Below are positions 1 to 7,700 of a DNA stretch of 18,292 bases, in pieces (positions within the stretch are counted from its first letter, which is position 1; every line of letters begins with the position of its first letter). The notes under the pieces were generated by a model that worked only from the letters and a program-made list of their open reading frames with translations, was not told the origin of the DNA and made no database searches. The translations under genes were made by a program, and so were the position numbers. The stretch is from an uncultured Bacteroidales bacterium (GTDB lineage Bacteria; Bacteroidota; Bacteroidia; Bacteroidales; UBA932): the NCBI GenBank assembly GCA_934725015.1, contig CAKVAS010000032.1, positions 1 to 18,292 of the forward strand, given 5' to 3'.

Positions 1-302
1 CCCAGCTTCCTGTACGCCTCCACGGTGTAGCGCAGCTCGTAGTCACGACCGTCGCGGGACGCCCTCGTGTCCTGCGCGTCCAGCACCATATACTGGGGCA
101 TCTCCGTCGCGAAGTCGAGGTTCAGAACCACCTCCGACGGCGCGGAGGTCGGCCACTCGTGAACCGCGCAGGAGACCGCGGAGAGGAGGAGCGGGAGAAT
201 GAGCGCAGGGAAGTGCGCGGAGGTCGGGCGGCTCGCGGGGAACTGCACGCGGGTACGGACGAGGACCGCATGAATTGCCGATATGAGGGACGCACGTCTC
301 AT
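1..302 (-). CDS. FimB/Mfa2-like fimbrial subunit lipoprotein (partial, N-terminal part only)
   Basis: About 100 residues are visible before the left edge cuts the gene. The protein begins MRRASLISAIHAVL, has a hydrophobic stretch (ALILPLLLSAVSC, about residues 34-46) ending in a lipobox-like Cys, and continues AVHEWP followed by a beta-rich stretch containing VVLNLDF and DYELRYTVEAYRK. A Cys followed by VHEWP at the start of the mature protein is what I recall from Bacteroidales FimB/Mfa2-family lipoproteins, which anchor or cap major fimbriae at the outer membrane. Its ATG (302-300) overlaps the TGA of the DUF3575 gene (301-299), giving an ATGA junction, so the two are one operon and probably translationally coupled. 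The n-region before the hydrophobic core is unusually long for a type II signal peptide. The family call is an inference from the N-terminus only. Confidence 0.7.
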   Translation of the reverse strand, partial: MRRASLISAIHAVLVRTRVQFPASRPTSAHFPALILPLLLSAVSCAVHEWPTSAPSEVVLNLDFATEMPQYMVLDAQDTRASRDGRDYELRYTVEAYRKL

Positions 303-1618
303 CGCCTGCCGCCCCTCCCGAGGTCGAAGCTGTAGGAGAAAGAGACCCCCGCGTTGTCGAGGCCGATGTAGGTGCGCTTCACGCTGCCCGCGAGAGCCCC
401 GTTCGGCTCGTTGTAGAACTTGTCGTAGTGGAAGCGGTACGCGCCCGCCCCGAGGACGAACTCGACGTTCCATCTCCTGTCTTTGCTGATGGGGAGCCTG
501 TAGCCGACGCTGAGGCCCCCGCCGAGGAGCGGCTTGTTCCCGTCGTGCGTCTGGATGCGCCAGTTGCCGTTCGCAGCGAGGTTGAAGTACGCCAGACCGA
601 AGTGGGCGCCGACGAAGAGCCCGTCAGGCTTCGTGAAGTTCCAGCGCAGTTCGGGCTGGACCGCGAAGGTGCGGAACTTTACCGTCGAGGTGAAGTAGTT
701 CAGAGCCGAGTAATAGACCGGCAGGTGAAACGAGAGGTTGTCGGTGATGTCCGCCTCCACGGCGGCGTTGCCTATGAGGAGGCCAAGCGCAAGCGCGTTG
801 CTCTTGACCGTAATTTTCCGGATCCGGTCCGCAGGTACGGACCGGACGGCATCGGCGGTATTTACGGGATGGGCATTGGAAGACGTGTTCCCAATCCGAC
901 GCGAATGTTGAAGTTGTTGTATGTTGTTGTATGTGACCCCCGAAGTAATCTCCGGAAGTTTGCCCATCTTTTCAAAATTATGTTTTCTACGAATGCTGAC
1001 GGTCGTTGCGCGTCCGTCCGGAAAGACATTGGCTTTCAGATAGTTCCATACCCCCCCCCGACTGCGGAGTGCGCGTTCCTTGCCGAGGCGGGCGATGTTT
1101 CCGTCAAGAAGGACGGAGAGTATTTCCGCGCGGAGCACGGAGGATGTGTCGGCCTCGACGCACGCAATGAGGTCGGACCATTCGCCTACCCTTGAGTCCG
1201 TCACGAAAGTCACGGAATCCTCCTCGGCAATCTTTCCGGCCAAAGCATCCTGCACGGCAGCGAGGACTGCGGCAAGGCGTTCGCGGGCAAGCCTCTCGTT
1301 CAGACGGAGAGAGCCCTCCGGCGATGTGCCGGAAATCACAAGAATCGAGTCGGGAAGATAGTAGCCTGAACTGCAGGAGGATATTTCGTCAGCGAAAGAC
1401 GCGAGTCGGGCGGCGTTGTCCTGATAGTCAGGCTCATAGTCGCCTGAACCCGGACGGAAATGAATCTTGATGTCATGTCCGGAAGCATTTTCCGACGTTT
1501 GTTCAGAGAGGCGGCGTTCCGAGGTCTGTGCACAAAGAACCCCGCCGGCCGAAACCAGCAGGAGGACGACCAGGACCAGCCGCCCGAAACAAACGCTCTT
1601 TACCGCACTACCTGACAT
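299..1618 (-). CDS. OmpA-like / DUF3575 outer-membrane protein
   Basis: A 439-residue exported protein if translation starts at ATG 1618; an in-frame ATG at 1639 would add seven residues. I prefer 1618 because it gives a normal signal peptide (MSGSAVKSVCFGR, then the hydrophobic LVLVVLLLVSAGGV, cleavage near CAQ). Residues about 50-120 resemble an OmpA-like domain (HDIKIHFRPGSGDYEP, then a strand, then SPEGSLRLNERLARERL). The C-terminal half from about residue 265 (VKSNALALGLLIGNAAVEAD) has alternating strands, with GLFVGAHFGLAYFN and GGGLSVGYRLPI, and ends in an aromatic strand (GVSFSYSFDL). This is the DUF3575 barrel pattern. Such proteins usually precede fimbrial FimB/Mfa2 genes in Bacteroidales, as here. 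A run of nine C on the plus strand (1051-1059; G9 in the coding sense) falls inside codons for R-G-G-V between the two domains. Role in fimbrial assembly is inferred. Confidence 0.85.
   Translation of the reverse strand: MSGSAVKSVCFGRLVLVVLLLVSAGGVLCAQTSERRLSEQTSENASGHDIKIHFRPGSGDYEPDYQDNAARLASFADEISSCSSGYYLPDSILVISGTSPEGSLRLNERLARERLAAVLAAVQDALAGKIAEEDSVTFVTDSRVGEWSDLIACVEADTSSVLRAEILSVLLDGNIARLGKERALRSRGGVWNYLKANVFPDGRATTVSIRRKHNFEKMGKLPEITSGVTYNNIQQLQHSRRIGNTSSNAHPVNTADAVRSVPADRIRKITVKSNALALGLLIGNAAVEADITDNLSFHLPVYYSALNYFTSTVKFRTFAVQPELRWNFTKPDGLFVGAHFGLAYFNLAANGNWRIQTHDGNKPLLGGGLSVGYRLPISKDRRWNVEFVLGAGAYRFHYDKFYNEPNGALAGSVKRTYIGLDNAGVSFSYSFDLGRGGRR
1051..1059 (-). repeat. Homopolymeric G9 tract inside the DUF3575 gene
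   Basis: Nine C in a row on the plus strand read as nine G in the coding direction, spanning the codons of an Arg-Gly-Gly-Val stretch about 187 residues into the protein (numbered from the 1618 start). Gain or loss of one base would shift the frame before the C-terminal barrel domain. The tract is directly visible; that it is a phase-variation switch is inference. Confidence 0.8.
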
Positions 1619-1689
1619 AATGCCCAACAATAAAAACACATTTTTCCTAATCTACGACGCAACCGGCGTCACCGTCGGAAAACAACGCG

Positions 1690-1720
1690 CAAAAATAATC
1701 AATCGGGAAAATATTTGCAA
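1690..1720 (-). promoter_or_regulatory. Bacteroidetes-type promoter of the DUF3575/fimbrial operon
   Basis: On the minus strand a -33-like TTG (1720-1718) is followed, 23 bp from start to start, by TATTTTTG (1697-1690), an exact match to the Bacteroidetes -7 consensus TAnnTTTG. It lies in an AT-rich 107-bp gap between the oxidoreductase stop and the DUF3575 gene, so the fimbrial pair can be transcribed independently of tsaD. The expected start of transcription is near 1684, leaving a leader of roughly 65 nt to ATG 1618. Confidence 0.6.
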
Positions 1721-1746
1721 TAATAATTTGAATATCTTTTTATTTT

Positions 1747-3384
1747 TCATATCCGCGCAGACTCGGCGATTTTCTCGGCGCAGTTGATGCCGTCAAGCGC
1801 GGATGAGACGATGCCTCCGGAGTAGCCGGCGCCCTCGCCGCACGGGTAGAGGCCGGGGAGGTCGGGATGGCGGAGCGTCTCCGGATTCCGCGGGATGCGG
1901 ACAGGGCTGGAGGTGCGGGACTCGACTCCGAGAAGGAGCGCGTCGTTGGTGTAGTAGCCGCGCATCTTGTTCCCAATCTGCGGAAAGGCATATTTGAGAC
2001 GCAGGCGGACATGCTCGGGAAGCAGCTCATGGAGAGGGGCAGGGATGACTCCCGGGTGGTAGGAACTGGCCGGAAGGTTAGGAGAGAGTATGCCCCGGCA
2101 GAAATCCATCATGCGCTGCCCCGGCGCCGCAAAAGGATTAGGGGCGGCTGTGCTGCCTGCCTGCCCTGCCTTGAAGCCTCCCGCCAAGCCGCCATGCAGA
2201 CCGTTCTGACGCGCCTTCTGCACCCAGTCATAGACAGAGCGCTCGACGTCGCGCTGGAACCTCATCAGCGACAGCGGGTCGGACGCGGGATAGTCAGGAA
2301 TGTCCCCGGGCTCCACGCTGACCACCACTCCGGAGTTCGCCCACTTCGAGTTGCGGGCGGAGTTCGACATCCCGTTCAGGACAGTCTCGCCATCCTCAGT
2401 AGAGGACGGGACGAGGATGCCGCCGGGACACATACAGAAAGAGAATACCCCGCGTCCCTCAATCTGGGTCACGAAGGAATATTCCGCCGCCGGCATGAAC
2501 GGTTGGTACTTCCCGTGGTACTGAATCCTGTTTATCAGCGACTGAGGATGCTCCACGCGGACTCCGAGCGCGAAGCCCTTTGCCTCAAGCGCCCATCCCC
2601 TCGAATTGAACAGTTCATAAATATCCCTTGCGGAATGGCCTGTGGCGAGGATTATGTGCTTCGCGGAATATGCGGTCGAAGAGCCGTCGGGGTTCAGTGC
2701 CACGACGGTGCAGCCGCCGTCGGGAGACGGGGATATGTCGATGATGCGCGAATCGAAATGGTATTCCCCGCCGTGTTCGACGATACATTTGCGTATGTTC
2801 TCGACGACGACAGGAAGACGGTCGCTGCCTATGTGCGGGTGCGCGTCGGTGAGGATGGACTCGGCGGCGCCGAAGCGGACGAACTGGTGAAGGACCTCGC
2901 GGATGTCCCCGCGCTTGGACGAGCGGGTGAAGAGCTTGCCGTCGGAGAATGTGCCTGCCCCGCCCTCGCCGAAGCAGTAGTTCGAATCCGGATTCATGAC
3001 TCCCTTGTCCGAGAGCCTCGCGACGTCGAACTTGCGCGCGTGGACATCCTTGCCACGCTCGACTATCACGGGCTTCAGTCCGCGCATCAGCAGATGCAGC
3101 GCGGCGAACATCCCCGCAGGGCCGGCCCCGGCCACAATCACCGGTTCCGCGTCACGGACATCCTTGTATTCCGGAACCTGATAGCATTCAAGTCTTTCCG
3201 AAACTGTGCACACCTGATAGCGGCAGCGGTAAATCACCTCGCCCCTCGCGTCAACCGAACGCCGCACGAGCCGGCACTCCCCCACCGCCTTCAGTCCCAC
3301 GCCGAGAGCCCTTGCGGCCGCCGCCCTCAGCTCCTCCTCAGATATTTCCTTTCCGACCGGGCAGGTCAATTCTATTTCCTTCAT
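1747..3384 (-). CDS. NAD(P)/FAD-dependent oxidoreductase
   Basis: A 545-residue flavoprotein of the long Bacteroidales FAD-dependent dehydrogenase family. Residues 1-80 form a small N-terminal domain (ISEEELRAAAARALG, then VIYRCRYQVCTV). The Rossmann dinucleotide-binding loop is GAGPAG at 86-91, with the ribose-binding acidic residue in PVIVERGKD about twenty residues later. Further family signs are SNYCFGEGGAGTFSDGKL, a second nucleotide-contact strand IILATGHSARDIY, and the C-terminal flavin motif YPCGEGAGYSGGIVSSALDG near the end. The protein has no signal peptide and should be cytoplasmic. The substrate is unknown; homologues are usually annotated only as FAD-dependent oxidoreductase. The start lies 20 bp downstream of the tsaD stop, so the two are probably cotranscribed, but no functional link follows from the sequence. 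Confidence 0.88.
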   Translation of the reverse strand: MKEIELTCPVGKEISEEELRAAAARALGVGLKAVGECRLVRRSVDARGEVIYRCRYQVCTVSERLECYQVPEYKDVRDAEPVIVAGAGPAGMFAALHLLMRGLKPVIVERGKDVHARKFDVARLSDKGVMNPDSNYCFGEGGAGTFSDGKLFTRSSKRGDIREVLHQFVRFGAAESILTDAHPHIGSDRLPVVVENIRKCIVEHGGEYHFDSRIIDISPSPDGGCTVVALNPDGSSTAYSAKHIILATGHSARDIYELFNSRGWALEAKGFALGVRVEHPQSLINRIQYHGKYQPFMPAAEYSFVTQIEGRGVFSFCMCPGGILVPSSTEDGETVLNGMSNSARNSKWANSGVVVSVEPGDIPDYPASDPLSLMRFQRDVERSVYDWVQKARQNGLHGGLAGGFKAGQAGSTAAPNPFAAPGQRMMDFCRGILSPNLPASSYHPGVIPAPLHELLPEHVRLRLKYAFPQIGNKMRGYYTNDALLLGVESRTSSPVRIPRNPETLRHPDLPGLYPCGEGAGYSGGIVSSALDGINCAEKIAESARI

Positions 3385-3404
3385 CGTGTGTGTATGATTA
3401 TTTT

Positions 3405-4424
3405 TCAGAACTCGGCCAGACGGGAGACGGGCGCGACGTCCAGAGGGGTGCGTTCGCCGTTGAGGTAGTGGTAGTAGCCGGCTATGGCAATCATCGCGGC
3501 GTTGTCGGTGGTGAACTTGAACTCCGGGAGATAGACGTTCCAGCCGCGCTTCAGGCCTTCCTGCGTGATGCGGTTTCTCAGGCCGCTGTTAGCCGAGACC
3601 CCGCCGCCGATGGTGACCTCACGGATGCCGGTCTGCTTCGCGGCCTTTATTAGCTTGTCCATCAGGATGTCTATCAGCGCCTTCTGGAACGACGCGCAGA
3701 TGTCGGCCTTGTTCTCCTCCATGAAGTTCGGGTTCTTCGCAATCTCGTCGCGGACGAAATAGAGAAGCGAGGTCTTGATGCCGCTGAAGCTGTAGTCCAG
3801 CCCAGGGACATGAGGCTTGGCAAAGCGGAAGCGGTTCTCGTCGCCCTCCTTCGCGAGCCTGTCGACAATCGGGCCGCCCGGGTAGCCGAGCCCCATCATC
3901 TTGGAGCACTTGTCGAAGGCCTCACCCACCGCGTCGTCGATGGTCTGTCCGAGAATCTCGTATTTCAGAGGGCTGTCGACCCTGACTATCTGCGAGTTGC
4001 CGCCCGAGACGAGGAGACAGAGGTAGGGAAACTGCGGCGCGAGGTTTTCCTTGTCGTACTGCCTTATAAAATTGGCGAGTATATGTCCCTGAAGGTGGTT
4101 CACCTCAATCAGCGGGCAGTCCAGCGCGATGGAGAGAGCCTTTGCGAAGGAGGTTCCGACCAGCAGCGAGCCGAGAAGTCCCGGGCCGCGGGTGAAGGCT
4201 ATTGCGGTGATGTCCTCCTTAGTGACTCCGGCGCGGTCGATGGCCTGGCTCACCACCGGCACGATGTTCTGCTGATGGGCGCGGGAGGCAAGTTCCGGAA
4301 TCACACCGCCGTAGGCCTTGTGCACGTCCTGACTCGCGATGACGTTGGAAAGGAGGTAGCCGTCCCTTATGACTGCCGCCGACGTGTCGTCGCACGATGA
4401 TTCTATTCCCAATATTATGTCCAT
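3405..4424 (-). CDS. tsaD: tRNA N6-adenosine threonylcarbamoyltransferase TsaD
   Basis: A 339-residue ASKHA-fold protein of normal length for the family. TsaD transfers the threonylcarbamoyl group from TC-AMP (made by TsaC) to A37 of ANN-decoding tRNAs, working with TsaB and TsaE in the cytoplasm. Visible signatures: ILGIESSCDDTSAAV at the N-terminus, the metal-binding pair in NHLQGH, CLLVSGGNSQI, YSFSGIKTSL and the C-terminal GGGVSANSGLR. The frame stays open 19 codons further upstream, but that extension is a translated intergenic repeat (4434-4470); the family starts at M-D-I-I-L-G, so ATG 4424 is chosen. The gene is divergent from tamB and leads the FAD oxidoreductase by 20 bp. Its product provides the substrate for MtaB, encoded about 6 kb away on the other strand. 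Confidence 0.97.
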   Translation of the reverse strand: MDIILGIESSCDDTSAAVIRDGYLLSNVIASQDVHKAYGGVIPELASRAHQQNIVPVVSQAIDRAGVTKEDITAIAFTRGPGLLGSLLVGTSFAKALSIALDCPLIEVNHLQGHILANFIRQYDKENLAPQFPYLCLLVSGGNSQIVRVDSPLKYEILGQTIDDAVGEAFDKCSKMMGLGYPGGPIVDRLAKEGDENRFRFAKPHVPGLDYSFSGIKTSLLYFVRDEIAKNPNFMEENKADICASFQKALIDILMDKLIKAAKQTGIREVTIGGGVSANSGLRNRITQEGLKRGWNVYLPEFKFTTDNAAMIAIAGYYHYLNGERTPLDVAPVSRLAEF

Positions 4425-4433
4425 AATACAAAA

Positions 4434-4470
4434 AGATTTCTCGACTTCACTCCGTTCCGCTCGAAATGAC
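4434..4470 (-). repeat. Dispersed-type palindromic intergenic repeat, copy A
   Basis: In the tsaD direction it reads GTCATTTCGAGCGG then AACGGAGTGAAGTCGAGAAATCT, with ends that can pair (ATTTC with GAAAT) and a T-run straight after it, ten bases before the tsaD ATG. A shortened copy in opposite orientation spans the tamB stop (9441-9466). From memory, sequences of this type are scattered in many bacterial genomes and give spurious SFRAERSEVEKS-like translations. The hairpin plus T-run in the leader of tsaD could act as a weak terminator or attenuator; that is speculation. Confidence 0.6.
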
Positions 4471-4533
4471 AAACAGGGCACAGCCTGAAATTACGGGGGA
4501 GACAATTCGCCCGAAACGGTAATATTTTTGCTG

Positions 4534-4567
4534 CAAAAGTACGAAAAAAGTCGTATTCTCGCTGCAA
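4534..4567 (-). promoter_or_regulatory. Putative tsaD promoter
   Basis: The minus strand has TACTTTTG (4541-4534), an exact TAnnTTTG -7 box followed by CAGC, with a TTTG about 26 bp upstream (TTG at 4567-4565). The spacing is about 3 bp longer than at the other promoters in this window, so the -33 assignment is less sure than the -7 box. A transcript from here would carry copy A of the repeat in its leader of about 100 nt. Confidence 0.5.
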
Positions 4568-4572
4568 ATTCT

Positions 4573-4580
4573 TAATTTTG
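4573..4580 (+). promoter_or_regulatory. Putative tamB -7 box
   Basis: TAATTTTG matches TAnnTTTG on the plus strand. No good -33 TTTG or TTG is seen 23 bp upstream, so the promoter may need an activator or may not be real. If used, the transcript would begin at about the first arm of the inverted repeat 4588-4666 and have a leader of about 170 nt before tamB. Confidence 0.35.
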
Positions 4581-4587
4581 CAGGTTA

Positions 4588-4666
4588 TACACTCCTTTTT
4601 CTAAATAAGCTGAGCCAATTTGAATCAGATTTTTGAGGATAGATTTATTTTGGAAAGAGGAGTGTA
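4588..4666. repeat. Long inverted repeat in the tamB leader
   Basis: The arm TACACTCCTTTTTC (4588-4601) pairs with GAAAGAGGAGTGTA (4653-4666) at 13 of 14 positions, the exception being able to form a G-U pair in RNA. The 51-bp interior is AT-rich. It may be a leader hairpin or the remains of a small mobile repeat; no flanking target duplication was identified. Confidence 0.65.
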
Positions 4667-4758
4667 CCGGGCATACACGACTGATGAAAAAGGACTCTTT
4701 TCGATAAGTGAGAGCAGAGCCAAGCTTGCTTGAGCTATGCCGAACGCAGAAAAGAGTG

Positions 4759-7700
4759 ATGAGATCAAATATATACCAAAAAGACATTCAAATTTTGAGG
4801 AAATTCTTTCATATCGTCAAAATAGTCCTCGTGACGATTGCCGTTCTCATCGGGGCGGCGTTCATCACGATTCAGTCCCCGAAGGTGCAGACGGCGGTCG
4901 CGAACATGGTGACGGCGAAGCTCGGGGAGTCTCTCGACGCGGACATAAGGATAGGAAAGATTCATCTCAGACCGTTCAACACCCTGATTATCGAAGACCT
5001 GCTCATCCTTGACAGCGCCCCTGCATCTCCGCCGGAGACCTTTCCGGGAACGGCACCGGTCGATACCTTTTTCCGTGCGGGCAGCATAGTCGCTGGATTC
5101 TCGCTTGACGGGCTGCTCACCGGCGGAGGGTTCAGGGTGTCTCAGGCGAAGGTGAGGGACGCTCAGATGAACCTCGTGCTGGAGGGAAAGGCGCCGAACC
5201 TGTCGAGAATCTTCGGACTCGGACGGTCGGACAAGGAGCCAAAGCCTAAGAACGAGCGGGAACTGTTCTCTGTCCGGGACGTGAGAGTCGAGAACATGGG
5301 ATTCAGGATGCTGAACTTCGGGGCGACGAGAAATGTGCCGGAGGGAGCATATGTGACGGACGGAGAGGACTTGAGGCAGTTCGGGATTGACTGGACCGAC
5401 CTTGAGGTAAGGGATATATGCCTGCGGGGAAAGAATCTTAGGATGAAGGGCGGAATCATGACGGGGACGCTGCTGGAGATGTCGTTCAGGGAGAGAAGCG
5501 GGTTCGACTGCCACAGGCTCAGCGCGGAGGCGAGGGTCGGCGACGGGAAGGTCATCGTGAAGGACATAAGGCTCCGGGACGACTTTTCCGACCTGAAGGT
5601 TCCGCTCTACATGATGAGCTTCGACAGCATGAAGGACTTTTCGGACTACATAAACAGGGTGAGGATGGACGGGGTCGTCGAGGACAGCTTCATTGATTTC
5701 CGGACAATCGCGTTCTTCGCTCCGACCCTGCGTGACGCCGGACTCAGGGCCAGGGTGTCCGGAAGCATGAGCGGGCCGGTGAGGGACATGAGATTCAGCG
5801 GGATCAGGGTCAGCCTCGCCGACGGGAGCTTTGCCGGGACGGTCGATGGAAGGCTGTCGGGCGTGCCTGACGTGAAAAGGATGACTCTGGACGCGAGACT
5901 GTCACACAGCATGTTCACAGCCGCCGGAGCGGATGCGCTCGTGAACGCATGGACGAAGGATCGCATTGATTTCAGGAAATTCGCGAAGAGCCAGAGGTTC
6001 ATGATGAACTGCCGGGTGAGCGGAAGGCTCAACGACCTGCACATACGGCCGGAGATTCGTTCTCTCGTGGGAAATCTCGACGCGGACATAAGGTTCAGCG
6101 ACCTCATAACGGCGGACAGGCCGATACTCATGGACGCAAGGCTGCGCACGAAGGACCTCGACGCGGGGAAGATTGCCGGGATTGAGGCCGTGCGGGAGTG
6201 CAGCCTTGAGACCGGGGTGAAGATGAGGCTGCCGGACGGCAACGGGACGAAGATGCAGGTGCACATTGACTCGCTGAAGGTCTCGAGGCTGAATCTTCTC
6301 GGATATGACTACAGCAGGATTGCCGCCGCCGGCGACATAACTGAGGACGCGTTCGACGGAAAGTTCGTCTGCGGAGACCCTAACCTCAACTTCCTGTTTC
6401 AGGGAACCTTCGCCCTTTCCCACAACACGAACAACAGCCTCTATAAGTTCTACGCCAATGTCGGTCATGCCGACCTGCACGCGCTGAAGCTCGACAGCAG
6501 GAAAATCTCGCGCCTGAGGTTCAGGACGGCGGCAAATTTCGTCCGCACGGGCGGGCAGGACCTCATAGGCAAGGTAGAAGTCGGCGGACTCGTTCTGGAG
6601 AACGCCTCCGGGGTGCACGACATCGGGGACGCGGAGCTGACCTCCATCACGAAGGACGGGACGCACAGGATAAAGTTCAGTTCAAGTTTTCTCGACGCGC
6701 TCTACAGCGGGACGGGCTCGCCTGCGGACTTCGTCTCCGACCTCCAGGACATCACCCTCAGGCGCGACCTCCCGATGCTCTCGGGTGAGGCGGCAGGGCC
6801 GTGGAAGGGCAGGAACTACGACATCGGGATGGATTTTCACGACTCACGGGGGCTGCTTTCCTTCCTCGCGCCGGGACTCTACATCGCCGACAGCACGAGC
6901 GTGAGGATGAACATATCCCCGGAGGGACGGCTGAGCGCGGACATGAGCTCTTCGAGAATCGCGTTCAACGGCAACTATCTCAAGAACTTCCGTGCGGAGT
7001 TCAACAACGGGGACGACAATTTCACGGGAAGCGCCGGCGCGGACATCATAAGGCTAGGGAATATCGCCACGCTTGAGAACAGCATACTCAAGATGTACGC
7101 GGACGACGACAGGCTCGGAGTAGGATTTCAGTATGACAACAGCGGGGACAGCGGCAACAGCGGGGAAATTTACGCCCTCGGTGAACTCGGCAGGACTCCC
7201 TCCGGCGACATCGGGCTCGCGCTCCGGCTGCTGCCTTCGACGGTTCATCTGAATTCGAGGCACTGGAGCATACATGAATCGACGTTCAACATTACAGGAG
7301 ACGGGGCGGAGGTCAATTCGTTCGAGCTGACGAACGACGAACAGAGGCTCACGGCATACGGCAGGGTGTCAAAAACTGCGGCTGACACCCTTACGCTGGA
7401 GCTGGACCGCTTCGGCATAGACATCGTGAACCCGCTCGTCACCCCGGATCTCGGACTCGCCGGCAAGATGACGGGAACGGCGAGACTCATATCCCCTCTT
7501 CCGGACAAGAGCATACTGCTTGACGTCGTGTGCGACTCCACATATATGGCCGGAGAGGAAATGGGCGTTCTGACGGCACACTGCGGATGGGACAGGACAT
7601 TCAACCGCTTCGACATCGACCTGAAGAACGACATCGGAGGTCGGAGCACCGTTTCGGCCGAAGGCAGATATACCCCCTCAAGCCGGGGAATCGAGGCACA

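Larger units (their letters stand above)
4425..4758. other. Divergent control region between tsaD and tamB
   Basis: A 334-bp non-coding region. From left to right it holds a dispersed-type palindromic repeat next to the tsaD start (4434-4470), a minus-strand -7 box (4534-4541), a plus-strand -7 box (4573-4580), a long AT-rich inverted repeat (4588-4666), and a short purine-rich stretch with the small palindrome CAAGCTTGCTTG (about 4722-4733). The two -7 boxes face away from each other about 30 bp apart, so RNA polymerase could not occupy both at once. No convincing protein-coding gene is seen; reading frames here are short and lack family signatures. Confidence 0.6.

Noticed and set aside
1867..3468. 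Long plus-strand open frame opposite the FAD oxidoreductase (533 codons)
   Set aside because: Low-complexity, antisense to a gene with clear FAD motifs, and it runs through the gap into the tsaD gene; a shadow of GC-rich coding sequence.
4425..4481. N-terminal extension of TsaD
   Set aside because: The 19 extra codons are the translated dispersed-type repeat; the family begins at the ILGIESSCDDT strand.
4572..4787. Minus-strand 71-codon frame in the tsaD-tamB gap
   Set aside because: It is a translation of the inverted repeat region and the tamB start; no domain pattern, and it conflicts with both divergent promoters.
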